NCBI RefSeq assembly: GCF_024586455.1
Contig: NC_065921.1
Location: forward strand, 65,597,528 to 65,661,527
DNA length: 64,000 nt
Direction of reading: 5' to 3'
Source: Bactrocera neohumeralis
Lineage: Eukaryota; Arthropoda; Insecta; Diptera; Tephritidae
The position numbers and the translations under genes were made by a program. Shown here in pieces: positions 37,936 through 49,932 of the stretch. Each line of letters opens with the position of its first letter. Within the stretch, counting starts at the first letter, position 1. The notes beneath the pieces were generated by a model. That model had not been told where the DNA came from and ran no database searches. It saw only the letters and a program-made list of their open reading frames with translations.

Positions 37936-39940
37936 AAGTACAAATTTGGTAGTGTACTAAATTTTTCTTTCAGCTAAAAACCTATATTTAATCTAATATC
38001 AACTTTATTTATTTATTTTAATTGGGATTGTTGTACACTACAGAGTACTAAAAGTGTACTAAAATGTAGAACTCTTATAGGCATATCCATTTTTCCACTA
38101 AAAAGAATCAATTTTAACATGGTTTTTTCCTTTCGTTATCAATTGGTGGGAAATTTAATGAAATTCTAAGGTCTAAAGGTGTACTAAAAATAATTGTATA
38201 CTTAAAAAATTACATTTTTATTTCCAACAGCAATATTCACTTCTTTTCATTGAGATTTTCGATTTTTTGAGAGTACTAAAAATGTACTAAAATTCATAGC
38301 TATGTTAAACGTCATTACTTCTGATTACCATATTATTGTTGGACTTCTTCGTAATATATAAGTAAAAAAATCAGCAAGTTTTTCAATGATCTTGGTGGTG
38401 GTGGAATTTTTTTTGATTTCATGTATGCGGTACTAAAATGTATTATCCAGAGGACTATTTTTAATTTATAATTAATTTAATATATAATTAATTTTAATAT
38501 ATAGTTTACAGATTTTTCGTAAATTAAGCTTGTATTCAAGTGTACATTAAGTGTATTAAATTAAGATATCTCAATAAAGTTTTCAATTTTATTACCTTTT
38601 AAATAAACATGTTGCTGAAAATATTCCTTAAAGTTAATATAGACCTCCTAGAAACTGAAACTGTCATATACATATATATCAAGTCTAGTTAAATCATGTT
38701 TTTAATGTCCAAACATTCAACTCTATAAGAACATGTAATTTTATTAAATACTCTTAACTTTGAACGCTCAAAACAACCAGCTTTCCAGCAACAAAACAAG
38801 CCATATCACTATTTTTAATATTTTCCGTCAATTTTCTATTAAAGGTTTTCTAGACTTTGATTGCCTTCTTTATTTCCTGACGTTTGCGCTGACTCATCCA
38901 TAGATGTATTGCACCGAAGATTTATGTTTCGATGCCTTTCGAAAATTTGGCTACCACTTTATCTCACAAGCTTTGTATGCGAACAGCATTACATAACATA
39001 CACATATTTATATACTGCTGCGTATATGTATATATATAGTTAAGTTATGCTGCGGTGTATTGCTTAGTGCTACAAGCAAGCAAATAGAGTGTGAATTTGA
39101 GATAAATAAAGTGCGTGTGAACCAGAAGCTATAAATTGTTTGATTGTTATCCGCATGTGACTTGGAATCTTGTAGGTTAGACACTTTTATGTGCTGTATC
39201 AGCTTTTTGGAGGCAAACAATTTAAGGTTGAGATATGCGGAAACAGATTTGACCAGCAGAGCGTTTGAAGAACTTCATCATTTTTTAACTTTTTTTCCCA
39301 ATACTTTACACTCTCAATGATAGCAAAATATATAAAAGCACAAAAAAATATACCAACAGCTCAAAGCGAGCTTGAAGTCAATTAAATTGCATTAACATCA
39401 TTTATAATCAAATAATCAATATTTTAAAAAGTACTAAAGGTGTACTAAATGTTTCCAAATGAACTAAAAATGTACTAAAAATTAAAAATAAGAAAATATT
39501 AGGCGAAAATTTCAAAGTTAATAAAATGATGTCATTAGGATTGAGAAGGCCCAAAATAGAAACTACAGCTTAAAATACACAAAAATCAAGTGTAACAAAA
39601 ATTTACTAATTTTTTTAGAGTTTCCATATTTGCAAATCCTTCCTTTCAAATTAGTATAAATTAAAAATTAAAATTAAAAAATAATTGGCTTTGTAAAAAA
39701 TTAATACATTTTTTGTAGCATTGATTGAGCATCAGCTCTTTTAAATTGGCACACCTTAATCCGTATGTACATATATAGAGAAGTACTTAAATGCATGTAA
39801 AAATTAAGAAAAATAAATTTGTATTAAATGCTTTGCATTTTTGTGCTGTAAAACTCAAATATTTATATAATTTGCAAGCACTAAAAGGCTTTAAAATTTT
39901 TTTTCACTGAATTATCAATTTCTTGTACTTTTAATACACA

Positions 39941-40088
39941 TGTGACCTGGTCTACGAAAAGGGGGCTTAGGTGTCAAAAAAAAGGAGAACAATTAATGAG
40001 ATAACGAGAAACTGACGATTATTTTTAACAGCTTTTCCCAGAAAACTAGTTTTCGCACGTTTGCCCCCTTTTCGTAGACCAGGTCACA
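39941..40088. mobile_element. 148-bp element with perfect 26-bp inverted ends
   Basis: The left end 39941-39966 begins TGTGACCTGGTCTACG; the right end 40063-40088 is its exact reverse complement over 26 bases. The centre is about 96 bases with no coding capacity. This is the form of a very short MITE. Perfect ends suggest recent insertion or gene-conversion-like maintenance. I could not define a clear target-site duplication. Superfamily unknown. Confidence 0.8.
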
Positions 40089-42595
40089 TATGTTATTTAA
40101 GTAAAATTTTATATTAAGTAAAAAATTTAATTAAATCGATATTTTCGAGTTGATTCCATATAAAATTAGTCGCTCTTTTAAACCCAGATCCTAGTCTTTA
40201 AAAAATATTTACAATAAAACGCCTCAGCACCACTTAACCGTACAACCGTTGGAGGTCGCCAGAATCACCTCTCAATTAAATGTAAATTAATCACGTCAAT
40301 TAGCCAATTATGCGTTAGTCGTGCATATATAATGCGTGATTTGGCAGCCTACTACCACCAACGGCCGACAAAACTTTTCATTTGCTTATCTGGCGCATTG
40401 TAAATGCATATTTGTACAAGGATAACTGCGCTATCATGCATTGACTTTGACAGTTGGCCGACAGAGAACAAGCCAAAAATTCTGTTAAAAAAAAATTTAT
40501 TACACCAACAATAACAAGCCACTCACATTGAACTTGTTGCCGCTAAGAATTTTCGATTCCACAAAAAAAAAATATTAAATATGTATAACACAGAACAGAA
40601 ATATTAACATTGGCCCCACAGACCGAAAAACACATTCTATTTGAAATTAATTATTTTCTATAAAGATAAAAACAGCTTACAATACGCACACGCTTTGTAG
40701 CATTGGCCACGCACTTCAATACAAATGCATTATAATGCCAAGAACTTGTTCTAGGCCAACCTAGGCAAGGCAAGCGTTGCTTAGAACAAGCAACTAAGTC
40801 TAGAATTTGTTTACGGCATAGTATTTAAATGACTTAGTAGTACACAAAATACAAACATTTTGCCACAGCCTCTTAGCAGTCACGGTTTCTCAGGCCGCCT
40901 AAGAACTTTACAAGTCTTAAACTATTAAGAACACCAAGTGGCTTAAGACGCCAGCCAAAATTCTTAAGCGCACTAAAAACCAACGCAGTTTTCAATGTTA
41001 AAGCCAAGCCAAAACACTTTTTTTTTGTTAATTTTTCATATCAATATAGTATAAGGCTTAGCAGCCTCCCCACTGCGTATACGTAACATTTGTACCAACT
41101 TGTTCTAAGTCGCTCAAATTTTTAATTGATTTTTATTTATTTTGTTTTCATTCTCAACTCATGCGGTATTAGAAGTAAGTCTATTTATTTAGTGCTGCTT
41201 AATCTAGCGATTTCATGGCTTCCATTGGCCGGTTTCAATGGTCAAAGTCAGCACGTTGGCGGCCTAAAAATTTAATTCCATCAAAAAGTCGTGGAAAAAA
41301 ATAAAAATAAAATTATAACATGTTTTTGTGTCGATTCTTAGCCACAAATCGCTGCAATAAGTGCTTTTGACCTTGTAAAGAGTCTTAAGCATATGCTAAC
41401 TTTTAGAAGTGTTGAAAATATGTTGACTGCTATAAAAATTTAAAAGTTTAATGCGATTATTTTTCTAATTTAATTTTAAATAACCATAAATAAATTTTAC
41501 ATCACTTTAAATTTTTCAAATTTAATATGAAATTAAAATGTGTACAATTTTAATTATTTTTAAATTAAAAATTATTTTTTTTTTAATGTTAATGTTGATA
41601 TTTTTTATTAATTTTCTTAATTAAATTTATTTTTTATATTTTATTTTAAAAAATTTTAAATTTTGTTATTTTTTATTTTTTATTCTTTAAATTTTTTAAT
41701 AGCTTTGCAATTTATTTCTTGAATATTTTAAGTTTTATAGTATGTTTTAACGAAAACCTCCTTTTATTAGCCAACTGAAATAAATACAATAAAAAAATTC
41801 ATAAAACTGAAAAAAGAAAAACATTTTAAAAACTTACAATAACATGGCAACCTTGACCAAGTACCTCTGTAGTTCAGTGGAAGACATGTGTCGACGTGTT
41901 AGCCAAATTTTTGCGGCACTGCCTACATCTCACATGCATACATAAGTACAACTCGATAAACATCAAGATAAGCAACGGCTGTAGCCGCCCATCGCTTTGT
42001 ATGAGCACGTCTTTGCAACTCCTCGCAAACTTGCTCATCTATCAATGTGTTGCGTTGCTAATCGTTGATCGATAGTTAAACTAAATTTTATTGCATGCTT
42101 TTTATTGAACTTGTTATATTTTTTTATTTTTTTGTTTCAAAATTTTTTATTATTGACTGAGATTGATAGCCCCATTACAAATCAGCCGTTTTCGATTTTT
42201 ATTATTTTTGTTTCTAAAATCTTTACAGTATCCACCTTTTTGTTTAACCGCTATTTTAACCTCTTCTTTTATTCATGCTAATACTGTGCACATTTCTTAA
42301 ATATCCAGCGCAGTGGCTATGATAGATTTTTTGGTGCCAAATTGGAATTTTGATTAATTTTATATTTCTTTTGGCACGCATTAGCAGTGACTGTAATTAG
42401 CGGATTTGCATAATTTGAATTTATGGTTGCCAATAGTTAGTGTTGGTGTTTTTGTTTTATAAAGTAGTCTAAAATTGGCATGTCCACATGAATAATGGTT
42501 TCTGCATTTTAAATTGGCTTATAACACAACTTTGTTTTGTACAATTTGCTTCAGTTTTCATATTCCTGCAAGGCCACTTAAAAATATTGCACTAT
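40089..42595. other. Intron sequence without a gene
   Basis: 40190-41440 and 41850-42460 are relatively complex; 41440-41820 is A/T-run sequence. CTTAAG and AAGTCTTAA words are frequent around 40770-40960 but do not form the 30-bp element. No exon, RNA gene or transposon identified. Confidence 0.45.
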
Positions 42596-43442
42596 CCCAA
42601 AAACATCAGAAGTGATGAGAAGACTAATGTACCACATATACAATTGCTTAAGTGCTTTCACAAAGTCCACATTCGATGTTATGATGCAAAGAAGCGAATT
42701 CTTTACCGTCCCAAAATATTTATACTTGCTTTAGTTATAAATGAGGCCGCTTTAAAACATCAGAATAATTGAATTGTGTATTGATTAGTACTACGTAATA
42801 TTTTGAAATTGACATAAAAAAAATGTGTCCCAAAAAAGTTTGTCCCAAAATATATTTAGCCTCGAAATAATTACTGATGTCAAAAACTTCACAGTGGCTA
42901 GATTTTAACCGCTTTTTAAAGAAAAATTCTGGAAACCGCTTAAAGTATACAGAAGCCCATTATTTGTGTTTATAAATATGCTTAGAAATGTGTCCCAATT
43001 TATGAGAAAAATATTTGTTGCCCTAGAAATGTTTTTTTTTTTTTATTTTAGAGCAGTTATTAGTGTTATAATATTCTATCTTATCACACTATCTAATGCA
43101 TTAAAGAACATTTACGTTAATTACTAAAAATGAGCATGCACTGTCCCAAAATAAACCTAATATCCACGATATGTAATTTTTCATTGAAAAATGTATTAAA
43201 TAGTTTGGCTTGAGAAAATATTAAATATTAATTTTTTATGAAATCTTTCTAAAGCCTATGCACAAAACTTAAAAATTCAAATAAAAAGCATTTTTACATG
43301 ATTATAACACGATTTAATTATGTGCTTGATAAACTAAGTTGTAAAGCCTTCTTTTCATACCAAAATGTTTAAAGTGTCCCAAAAATTGTTTAGACTACTT
43401 TTTTGAAATAAAAACCTACTAATAATATGTGGCAAAATGTCT

Positions 43443-43880
43443 AATATCTTTTTCTTTATTGGCGTAGACACCGCTTACGCGATTATAGCCGAATTAACAA
43501 CAGCGCGTCAGTCGTTTCTTCTTTTCGCTACGTGGCGCCAATTGGATATTTAAAGCGAAGCCAGGTCCTTCTCCAACTGGTCCTTCTAACGGAGTGGAGC
43601 TCTTCCCTCTGCTTCCCCCGGCGGGTACTGCGTCGAATACTTTCAGAGCTGGAGTGTTTTCGTCCATCCGGACAACATGACCTAGTCAGCGTAGCCGCTA
43701 TCTTTTAATTCGCTGAACTATGTCAATGTCGTCAAATATCTCATACAGCTCATCGTTCCATCGAATGCGATATTCGCCGTGGCCAACGCGCAAAAGACCA
43801 TAAGTCTTTCGCAGAACTTTTTCTCGAAAGCTCGCAACGTCGACTCATCAGTTGTTGTCATCGTCCATGCCTCTGCAAAT
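43443..43880 (-). mobile_element. 3' end of a non-LTR retrotransposon (LINE)
   Basis: On the minus strand broken frames show AEAWTMTTTDESTLRAFEKK, then VFCALATANIAFDG-like and RLRW/H-V-V-R-M-D-E-N-like pieces, then AKRRND.RAVVNSAI at the end. This is the usual C-terminal tail after the reverse transcriptase in insect LINEs. A related tail is at 63162-63390. The fragment is 5'-truncated, frame-shifted and has several stops. The clade cannot be fixed from the tail alone. Confidence 0.75.
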
Positions 43881-44772
43881 ATCTAATGTATTCAATAAAA
43901 AAACCTCTCTCTCTAAACTCTGCCCAAAATATTAAATATTTTTGATTTCATAAATAAATAAATAATAGTTTATTTTTACCAAATTTTGTAACGAATTTCA
44001 AATAAAAATATTTAGATTCCTTTATAAAGTCGCCTTACTGAATGTCCCAAAATCTTTCGCTGCCCTAAACTATATTTTCATTACAAATCCTTTTGATCCA
44101 TTAATTTAGGAACACATATTAAACAGATAAATATTCTGTGCCAAATTATTATTTTTTCCCAAAAAATTGTATACACTAAAAAAACAATTTTGTAAATCAC
44201 ACAAGAGTCATAAATAGTTCAGCCAGTAGTGTGAAGTGAACTCATGCCAATAAACCCCACCGCAACAGCACACTACGGCATTGTGAGTTTAAATAAAATC
44301 AAAGCAGGTCTCTGAAATACTTCATTTTGTCTTTCCGCTTGACATTGAGCTGTACAATTAAGTCAAAATGCAGTGCAGCTAGCTATGCGAACTCGTAAAC
44401 AAGTCACAAACAGAAAAATTTATATGTGAAGTAATTAATTAAAAAACACATTAATTAATTCATTAGCTGACTCAAGTATTTTACACTTTATTATGGAAAT
44501 TTGTATGGCTTTAATGAAATTATTGTAATTTTTTTCTTTGGACTCGTAAAATGTTACAGTTGCATTTATTTATTGAAGCTGAACTATTGCGGAGTTCAAC
44601 GTCATATGAAAAGGCAATACTTAACCTTTTGATTAATGAATTAAGGTCATCGTTGGGAAATAAGAAGAGTTGAATGAATTCATTAATTTTTAAGTGATGA
44701 TTGCCGATCAATGCGTTTATAATGAGCGCTATAAGAATCTAGGCTTTTAACCTTTAAATTATGGATCTGAGT
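43881..44772. other. Intron sequence within the TGTCCCAAAA domain
   Basis: A/T-rich sequence with one or two motif copies near 44043. The minus-strand frame at 44520-44711 has no domain. Nothing else recognised. Confidence 0.4.
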
Positions 44773-44802
44773 CAAACTTGTTGCTTAAGTCTTTGGATTT
44801 GG
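44773..44802 (+). promoter_or_regulatory. Dispersed 30-bp element, copy G
   Basis: CAAACT then TGTTGCTTAAGTCTTTGGAT and TTGG. The 5' two thirds match the consensus; the 3' part has diverged. Confidence 0.5.
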
Positions 44803-45227
44803 TTGAAATTCGTATTTAGTTCAATGACTAGTGTGGATGTACTTTAAGTTGTGTTTTAATTGCGAACGAGTTCTGCTACAAATATTTCTAAATATATTGC
44901 AAGCAAAATTAAAACTGACGGTACAAAACATTTTTTATTTTTTTTTTTTAATTTTTTAATATTTTGTATTATAATTTAGAGAAGTGCCTCAAAAATATTT
45001 CATTTTTTTAAAATAATTTTTTTGTTGTATCGTATTAATTACAATTTTTTAACAGAAAAACTATCACTTAAATATCAATTTCTTTACAAACTTTTGCATT
45101 TTCTTTAACTTCGCATATCGTCAAATAGTTCCAGGCATATTTTCTTGTTCGAATTCTAGTATTAAAACAAATCGCACATTTAGATATAAATAAGTAAAAT
45201 GGTTTGTCCCAATTTTTTTTTACTATT

Positions 45228-45490
45228 AAACACTTTTATTTTACAATAATTTGATATACATATTACTTAAAATATTATTTTATTAAATTATTATTATCAA
45301 ATTTTGAGTGTCCCAAAATTTAAATTTTTGTCCCAAAACTCATGTATGTATATGCAAAAATTTTTATAATTTGTATTGTTGAATTAAATTCTCTTATTTT
45401 ACAATAATTAGATATATTATTTAGATTATTATTTTAGTATCAATTTTTGAGTCTCCCAAAATTTATATTTTTGTCCCAAAAAGAATAAAT
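45228..45490 (+). repeat. Tandem duplication carrying TGTCCCAAAA pairs, about 150 bp offset
   Basis: TTTTACAATAATTTGATATA near 45240 recurs as TTTTACAATAATTAGATATA near 45397. Each is followed by TATCAA(A)TTTTGAGT(G/C)T, then a CCCAAAATTTA/TTTTTGTCCCAAAA pair. Offset is 140-160 bases. Non-coding. Confidence 0.7.
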
Positions 45491-47322
45491 GCAAAAGTTT
45501 TTATTTATTATTGAATTTTTCATTCATTCTGTGCACTGCTTAGTAAAGTTACATATATAAACATTTTTCCAAGTATTTTTCTAATTTTTTTAATTGATAA
45601 TGCAAATGTTTCCCTTAGGCTTCGTAAAGAGTAACTAACTTAAAAAAAAACAGTTTGCAATAACGTAAACGCTTTATATTTTTTCAACAAATATACCAAC
45701 TGGCTGGAAAATCCAATTATCAACTGCATTAACGCCTTCCAATTCGTACCAATGTAAATATACACCGACAAAAAAGTAAAAATAATCCTTAAATTGGATT
45801 TTCTTACAGATCGAAGAACGCCCCCGGGAATTCGTAAAATGTTTTAATAACAAAAATTTACTTAAATCCTATCACTAGCCGTGTTCCAATTTGTATTGAG
45901 TATTTAAAATGTCAAATTGTAATTATAAGCCTTAAGCCACCACTAAATTAATTTGCTTGGGCAGCAAGTGACAGCTGTATGATGTTTGTATGTACATATA
46001 TCGATACAAAAACATTGCAAAAAAAATAAAAAAATGTTTTTTCTTTGAAATAGTGTCAAATTTGAGAATTTTCAGAAAATTAAAAAAAAAACATTTTGAT
46101 ATTATATTTTATTATTATCACTATTACTATTTTTACTCAAATTTCGATATATAAGCGCCTTAATACCACATTTTTTTGCCAACCCCTTTAACCAATACAA
46201 ACAAAATGTTTATTTTATTCATGTCAACTAGTCTAGTCTCACTGCTTGTGCGTTAGTTTTTCAGCCTGAACTTATTTGAAAATTTGTTTCACAAATTTTT
46301 GTTTACTTTTTTGTTTATTTTAATTTGACTTAAGAAATGCATTCATTTGGGTTTTAAATTTTCTGGTTTCTTATTTTATATCTTTTTTTTCTTTTTTTCA
46401 ATATTTGGTGTTTACTTTTTAATTTCATTTTTTGTTTTGTATTTTACGTAACTATTTGTCTGTCTGCCGCCTGCATGGCCTGCAAGCGCTTAGACAAATA
46501 GACCACCGCCACCACCTCCAACTATCTTTCGCGAGCGAAAAATTGTGTGACACCAAAGCCAATAAATTATTATGCGACACTGGATTTCCATTACATTTTC
46601 TGCAGTTTTCTTTATTTTTGCATTTTTTACACCGAAAATATTTTCCGCATTGCTCGGTGCAAAAGTCTAATTTATTAAATTCACTTTTCGTTTGCTCGCT
46701 GGCGACTCAGGGCGTGTCGTTGCAATCAGCGAGCAGTTCTGCGGCACTCAACAATGTTTAGTTAACATTCTTAAAGGCTTTCAGCAGTTGTTGTTGTGTT
46801 ATTTTAGTTTGAAATTAAGTTGGCTTCAAAGGCAGGCGACAAGCGCTCACTGTGCGGCAACGGCGTGAGCATAAATTCCACTTTAATAAGCCGACACTAC
46901 AGTGGCTGTCAAAATATGTGTAGCAGTGCAGTTGTTTGATAAAGGGTAAAGGCATTTTTTGTGGCAAATTTTTTAATTGTTATTATTTTTTTTAATTTTT
47001 GTTATTTTTAATTTGTATTTTTTTTTTGTTTTTTACTAAACACGTATATTTTACACACAAACCCTACTTTACCTTGTCGCAAGTCTTTTGTCTCCACACT
47101 TACACAGACCATATGTTATTGTTGCAACAAAAAACTCGACAATAGGCGTTGTCTCAGGCGTATGTTCACGTCATTGTAATGTATCGTTTCGCAAATACTT
47201 TCTGACAGTTGATAATTTGTGCAGTTTTCCTGTTGTTTATTTTTTTCTCTTTTTCGTATGATTTTTTTTGTTTTGCCTTTTAGTGCAAGAAATTTTTTTT
47301 GCTGCTTTTATTTACCGTCAAT
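45491..47322. other. Intron sequence without a gene
   Basis: Mixed A/T-run and balanced sequence, with a more complex block at 46430-46900. The 109-codon frame at 46432-46761 has no recognisable domain and reads as low-complexity Leu/His/Cys-rich sequence; I do not call it a gene. Confidence 0.45.
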
Positions 47323-47352
47323 CGATTTTGTTGCCTAAGTTTTGCGTTTGAC
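47323..47352 (+). promoter_or_regulatory. Dispersed 30-bp element, degenerate copy H
   Basis: TTGTTGCCTAAGTTTTGCGTTT aligns to the consensus with several changes (landmarks TTGCCTAAGT and GTTTGAC). Weakest of the eight copies. Confidence 0.35.
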
Positions 47353-48469
47353 AGTTGTAAATGTATCAACTTTAAAGTGTAAAATATGTTAGGAAACTTT
47401 TTATAAAATGTAAAGTATTAAACTATTTTAAAAATTACTTTATATTATTTTTTTACTCAAAATATTGAAACAATTTAGTTTAAAATAAAAAGAGATATTT
47501 AAAAAAAATTAGAAATTTTTATGAAAATAAATAGAAATTTTTATAAAAATTAGAAATTTTTATAATTTTTTTTTCAATAATAAACATTAATTTTAAGAAT
47601 AATTAAAATTTCTTTAAAAATTAGAGACAAATTTTACATTTTTATTCTAATTAAAAAATCAATTTCATTTTTAGATCTTTAAATTTTTTAAAATGCTGCA
47701 ACATGTTTTTAATTTTTTTAAATTAAATTTGTTGTTGCAACATTAAAGTCAGTAAAAATTTATTCATTTTTGATATGGTTTCACAATTTTAGAATTAAAA
47801 GTTTATTTTAGCTTAAGCAAATTTTTGTTTTCATTTTGAGACAAGTCAAGTTCAAGTTGAAGAACACGCAAGAAAAGAATGCAAAAAAGATGAAAAAAAA
47901 TTTTTTTTGTTAAATTTAGTAGTTGTAAGAAACAATAAAAACTTCGACGCCAAGTAAGACATAAAAGTCGCCATAAAAATCAAAAGTAATGCCAAAAAGT
48001 GCTGAATGCAACGGAAAAAATTACAATAATTGTAAAAATTCCAAAAAATGTCTACAATACGCTTAACCATCTGCCTATTTTGCCCAGCAATTTAAATAAG
48101 GTCCCAGACAATATTTATTTGCGCATTGTGATTCGCTATAAAAAATGACAAAATGCCAATTAAACGAAAATGTAGAAGTGCATGTTCATGCTACCATAAA
48201 AGCGCATGAACGTATGCATGTGTGTGTGTGTGAATGCGGAAGGTGGCAGCAAATTTAAAGTTCATTTGCCTTCTCCTGTTGTTGGGTGCGATGTAGCGGC
48301 GCCACGACGATGACTAACTGAGTTTGCGGTTGAAGGAATTGTGAACAATAAAAATTATGTGACAACTGAGTTTTTTTATGAATTGAGAATATAAGAAATG
48401 ACTGTTTGTAAGAAAATGTTTACCTTAATATAGCGGTAAAAAAAAATTTGAGAATTAATTTTTACTTCA

Positions 48470-48800
48470 ATAAATTATTTGGTCTTCTAAAAATAAATTA
48501 TGGAAATTATTAAATTATAAATAACATTTTTTATTTTTATTATTTTTTTCTTAAATAAATTATATACATATATAATAACCTTTTTTTATTTTTATAATTT
48601 TTTTCTTAAATATAATATTTTAATTTAGTTTAGTTCATTAATTTATTTGGTCTTCAAAAATATATTATGAAAATTATTAAATTTTAAAAAATTTTTATTT
48701 TTATAATTTTTATCTCAAATAAAATATTTTAGTTTAATTTAGTTCATTAATTTATTTCCTCTTCAAAAATATATTATTAAATATTTTTAAATATATTTTG
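48470..48800. repeat. Local AT-rich duplications around TTATTTGGTCTTC
   Basis: TTATTT(GG/CC)TCTTC followed by an AAAATA(A/T)ATTAT run occurs at 48475, 48643 and 48752, each followed by ATTATTAAAT-type sequence. Spacing is 168 and 109 bases. Non-coding. Confidence 0.6.
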
Positions 48801-49932
48801 TTTTCTTTTTATAATTTTTCCGAAAAAATTGTTTTAGTTAAGGTTTTAAATTTTTTTTTAATAAATGAACAATAAACTCTTCCCAATATATATTTATTTT
48901 GCATAAAACTGTTTTAAATTTCCTTAAATGAAAAAAATGAAAATAGCTTTTTTATTATCTACTAGTCAAGAGTTAAAAAAAAATTACTTTAAATAAAAAT
49001 GTAATAATTATTATATATCTGTCGGTACGTCTCTCACATATCCTCTCAACATCACGTATACGCCCAGGTCTACTCTTATAATGACAACAGCCAATATAAT
49101 CAGTCAAATTTTATGTATAATACCGAATAGTTAACGGAACTAGTTTCAGATGTTTTCAGCACAACACAATGCACGCGATGCAATCAATTTGGATTTCATT
49201 GTTTAAAATTTATTTGTCTTCAAAGGAAATGCCGCACAAATTCAGGGTCAAAAATCCAATATTGACAACTTAATAGTAGTTATCACGCAGAAGAATGAAC
49301 AAACTGCAATTTAAGACACAATTCATTTTATTAGCATTCTGAAATATATTCGTATTTATGTATATTTATTTATAAACAAACAAAAGTCAAATGCAGCTAT
49401 GCGTTCTCAAAGCACACAAATTATATATTTCACGGCCAAGTTTAAATTATGTTTGAGATGTCTATTATGTGTATGCATTGTATGTATATTAGACATATGG
49501 ATTGATGAGTTTCTTGATTGAATAATATCATTATGAGAAAATATACTAAATTGAAATATTTTCTTAAATAGGTGCCTATTTAAATTTAAATAAAACGAAA
49601 TAAAATTAAAAAATAAAAATTATCTAAAATTCAACTAAAAGTATGACAATTCCTTTAAAATGTTAATTCACAAAAATAAATTACTGAAATTATTAAAAAA
49701 TGAAAAAATAACAATTTTGGTCAAATACATTTTTTTTAATTTTTACACAAACATTTTCGTCTGAAATATTTTCAAAAACATTTTCTAATTTAAAATAAAT
49801 TCTATAATATGCAAAATTAATTTTAAGTTAACACAATAATTTTCCATTAAAAAATTAAATTAGCATAAAAATTTTCTCTCTTAAAAATGCAACTCACTAA
49901 ACATTTTACACCAATTTTTATTTTGCTTGCAG
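48801..49932. other. End of the giant intron
   Basis: A/T-rich, with a somewhat more complex patch at 49020-49500. The final 40 bases are T-rich and end TTGCTTGCAG at the acceptor. No gene or transposon recognised. Confidence 0.5.

Larger units (their letters stand above)
29766..39480 (+). repeat. Domain of dispersed (G)TACTAAA(A) motifs
   Basis: About 40 copies of TACTAAA, mostly as GTACTAAAA, lie on the + strand, often paired as GTGTACTAAAAATGTACTAA. Clusters are at 29.77-30.03, 32.04-32.77, 34.21-34.95, 35.59-35.89, 37.95-38.43 and 39.43-39.48 kb. The reverse word TTTAGTA is rare. Related words (GTACCAAAA, GTACTGAA, GTACTTAAA) fill in between. The more complex stretches 33.0-34.2 and 36.0-37.9 kb lack the motif. 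I know no named repeat with this form; decayed satellite DNA or RNA-level binding sites are both possible. Confidence 0.7.
42596..45480 (+). repeat. Domain of dispersed TGTCCCAAAA motifs
   Basis: About twelve copies of (TG)TCCCAA(AA) lie on the + strand. Good examples are near 42598, 42709, 42825, 42839, 42991, 43142, 43375, 44043, 45206, 45309, 45334 and 45473, often paired as in 45309 and 45334. CCC runs are otherwise rare in this AT-rich intron. The reverse word is not evident at comparable frequency. A LINE fragment interrupts the domain at 43443-43880. Pattern and strand bias mirror the TACTAAA domain nearby, with a different word. Confidence 0.65.
4411..49932 (+). other. Giant intron (45.5 kb) of the metalloprotease gene
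   Basis: The intron is defined by the GTAAGT donor at 4411 and the TTTTGCTTGCAG acceptor ending at 49932, with in-frame joining of the flanking exons. It carries most of the repeats and dispersed motifs listed separately. I see no nested protein-coding gene on either strand: the longest frames are satellite artefacts (9783-10470) or low-complexity frames with no domain. The clustered short motifs at 29.8-39.5 kb and 42.6-45.5 kb lie on the sense strand, so they would be present in the pre-mRNA. Confidence 0.85.

Noticed and set aside
46432..46761. 109-codon frame
   Set aside because: Leu/His/Cys-rich, no recognisable domain, isolated inside the intron with no conserved-looking splice sites.
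47080..47100. Further copies of the 30-bp element (e.g. CAAGTCTTTTGTCTCC at about 47079, AAGTCTTTTGCC at 28921, AAAAAGACTTTACAAATTACC at 7962)
   Set aside because: Only half of the motif matches at each place; kept out of the count to avoid inflating it.
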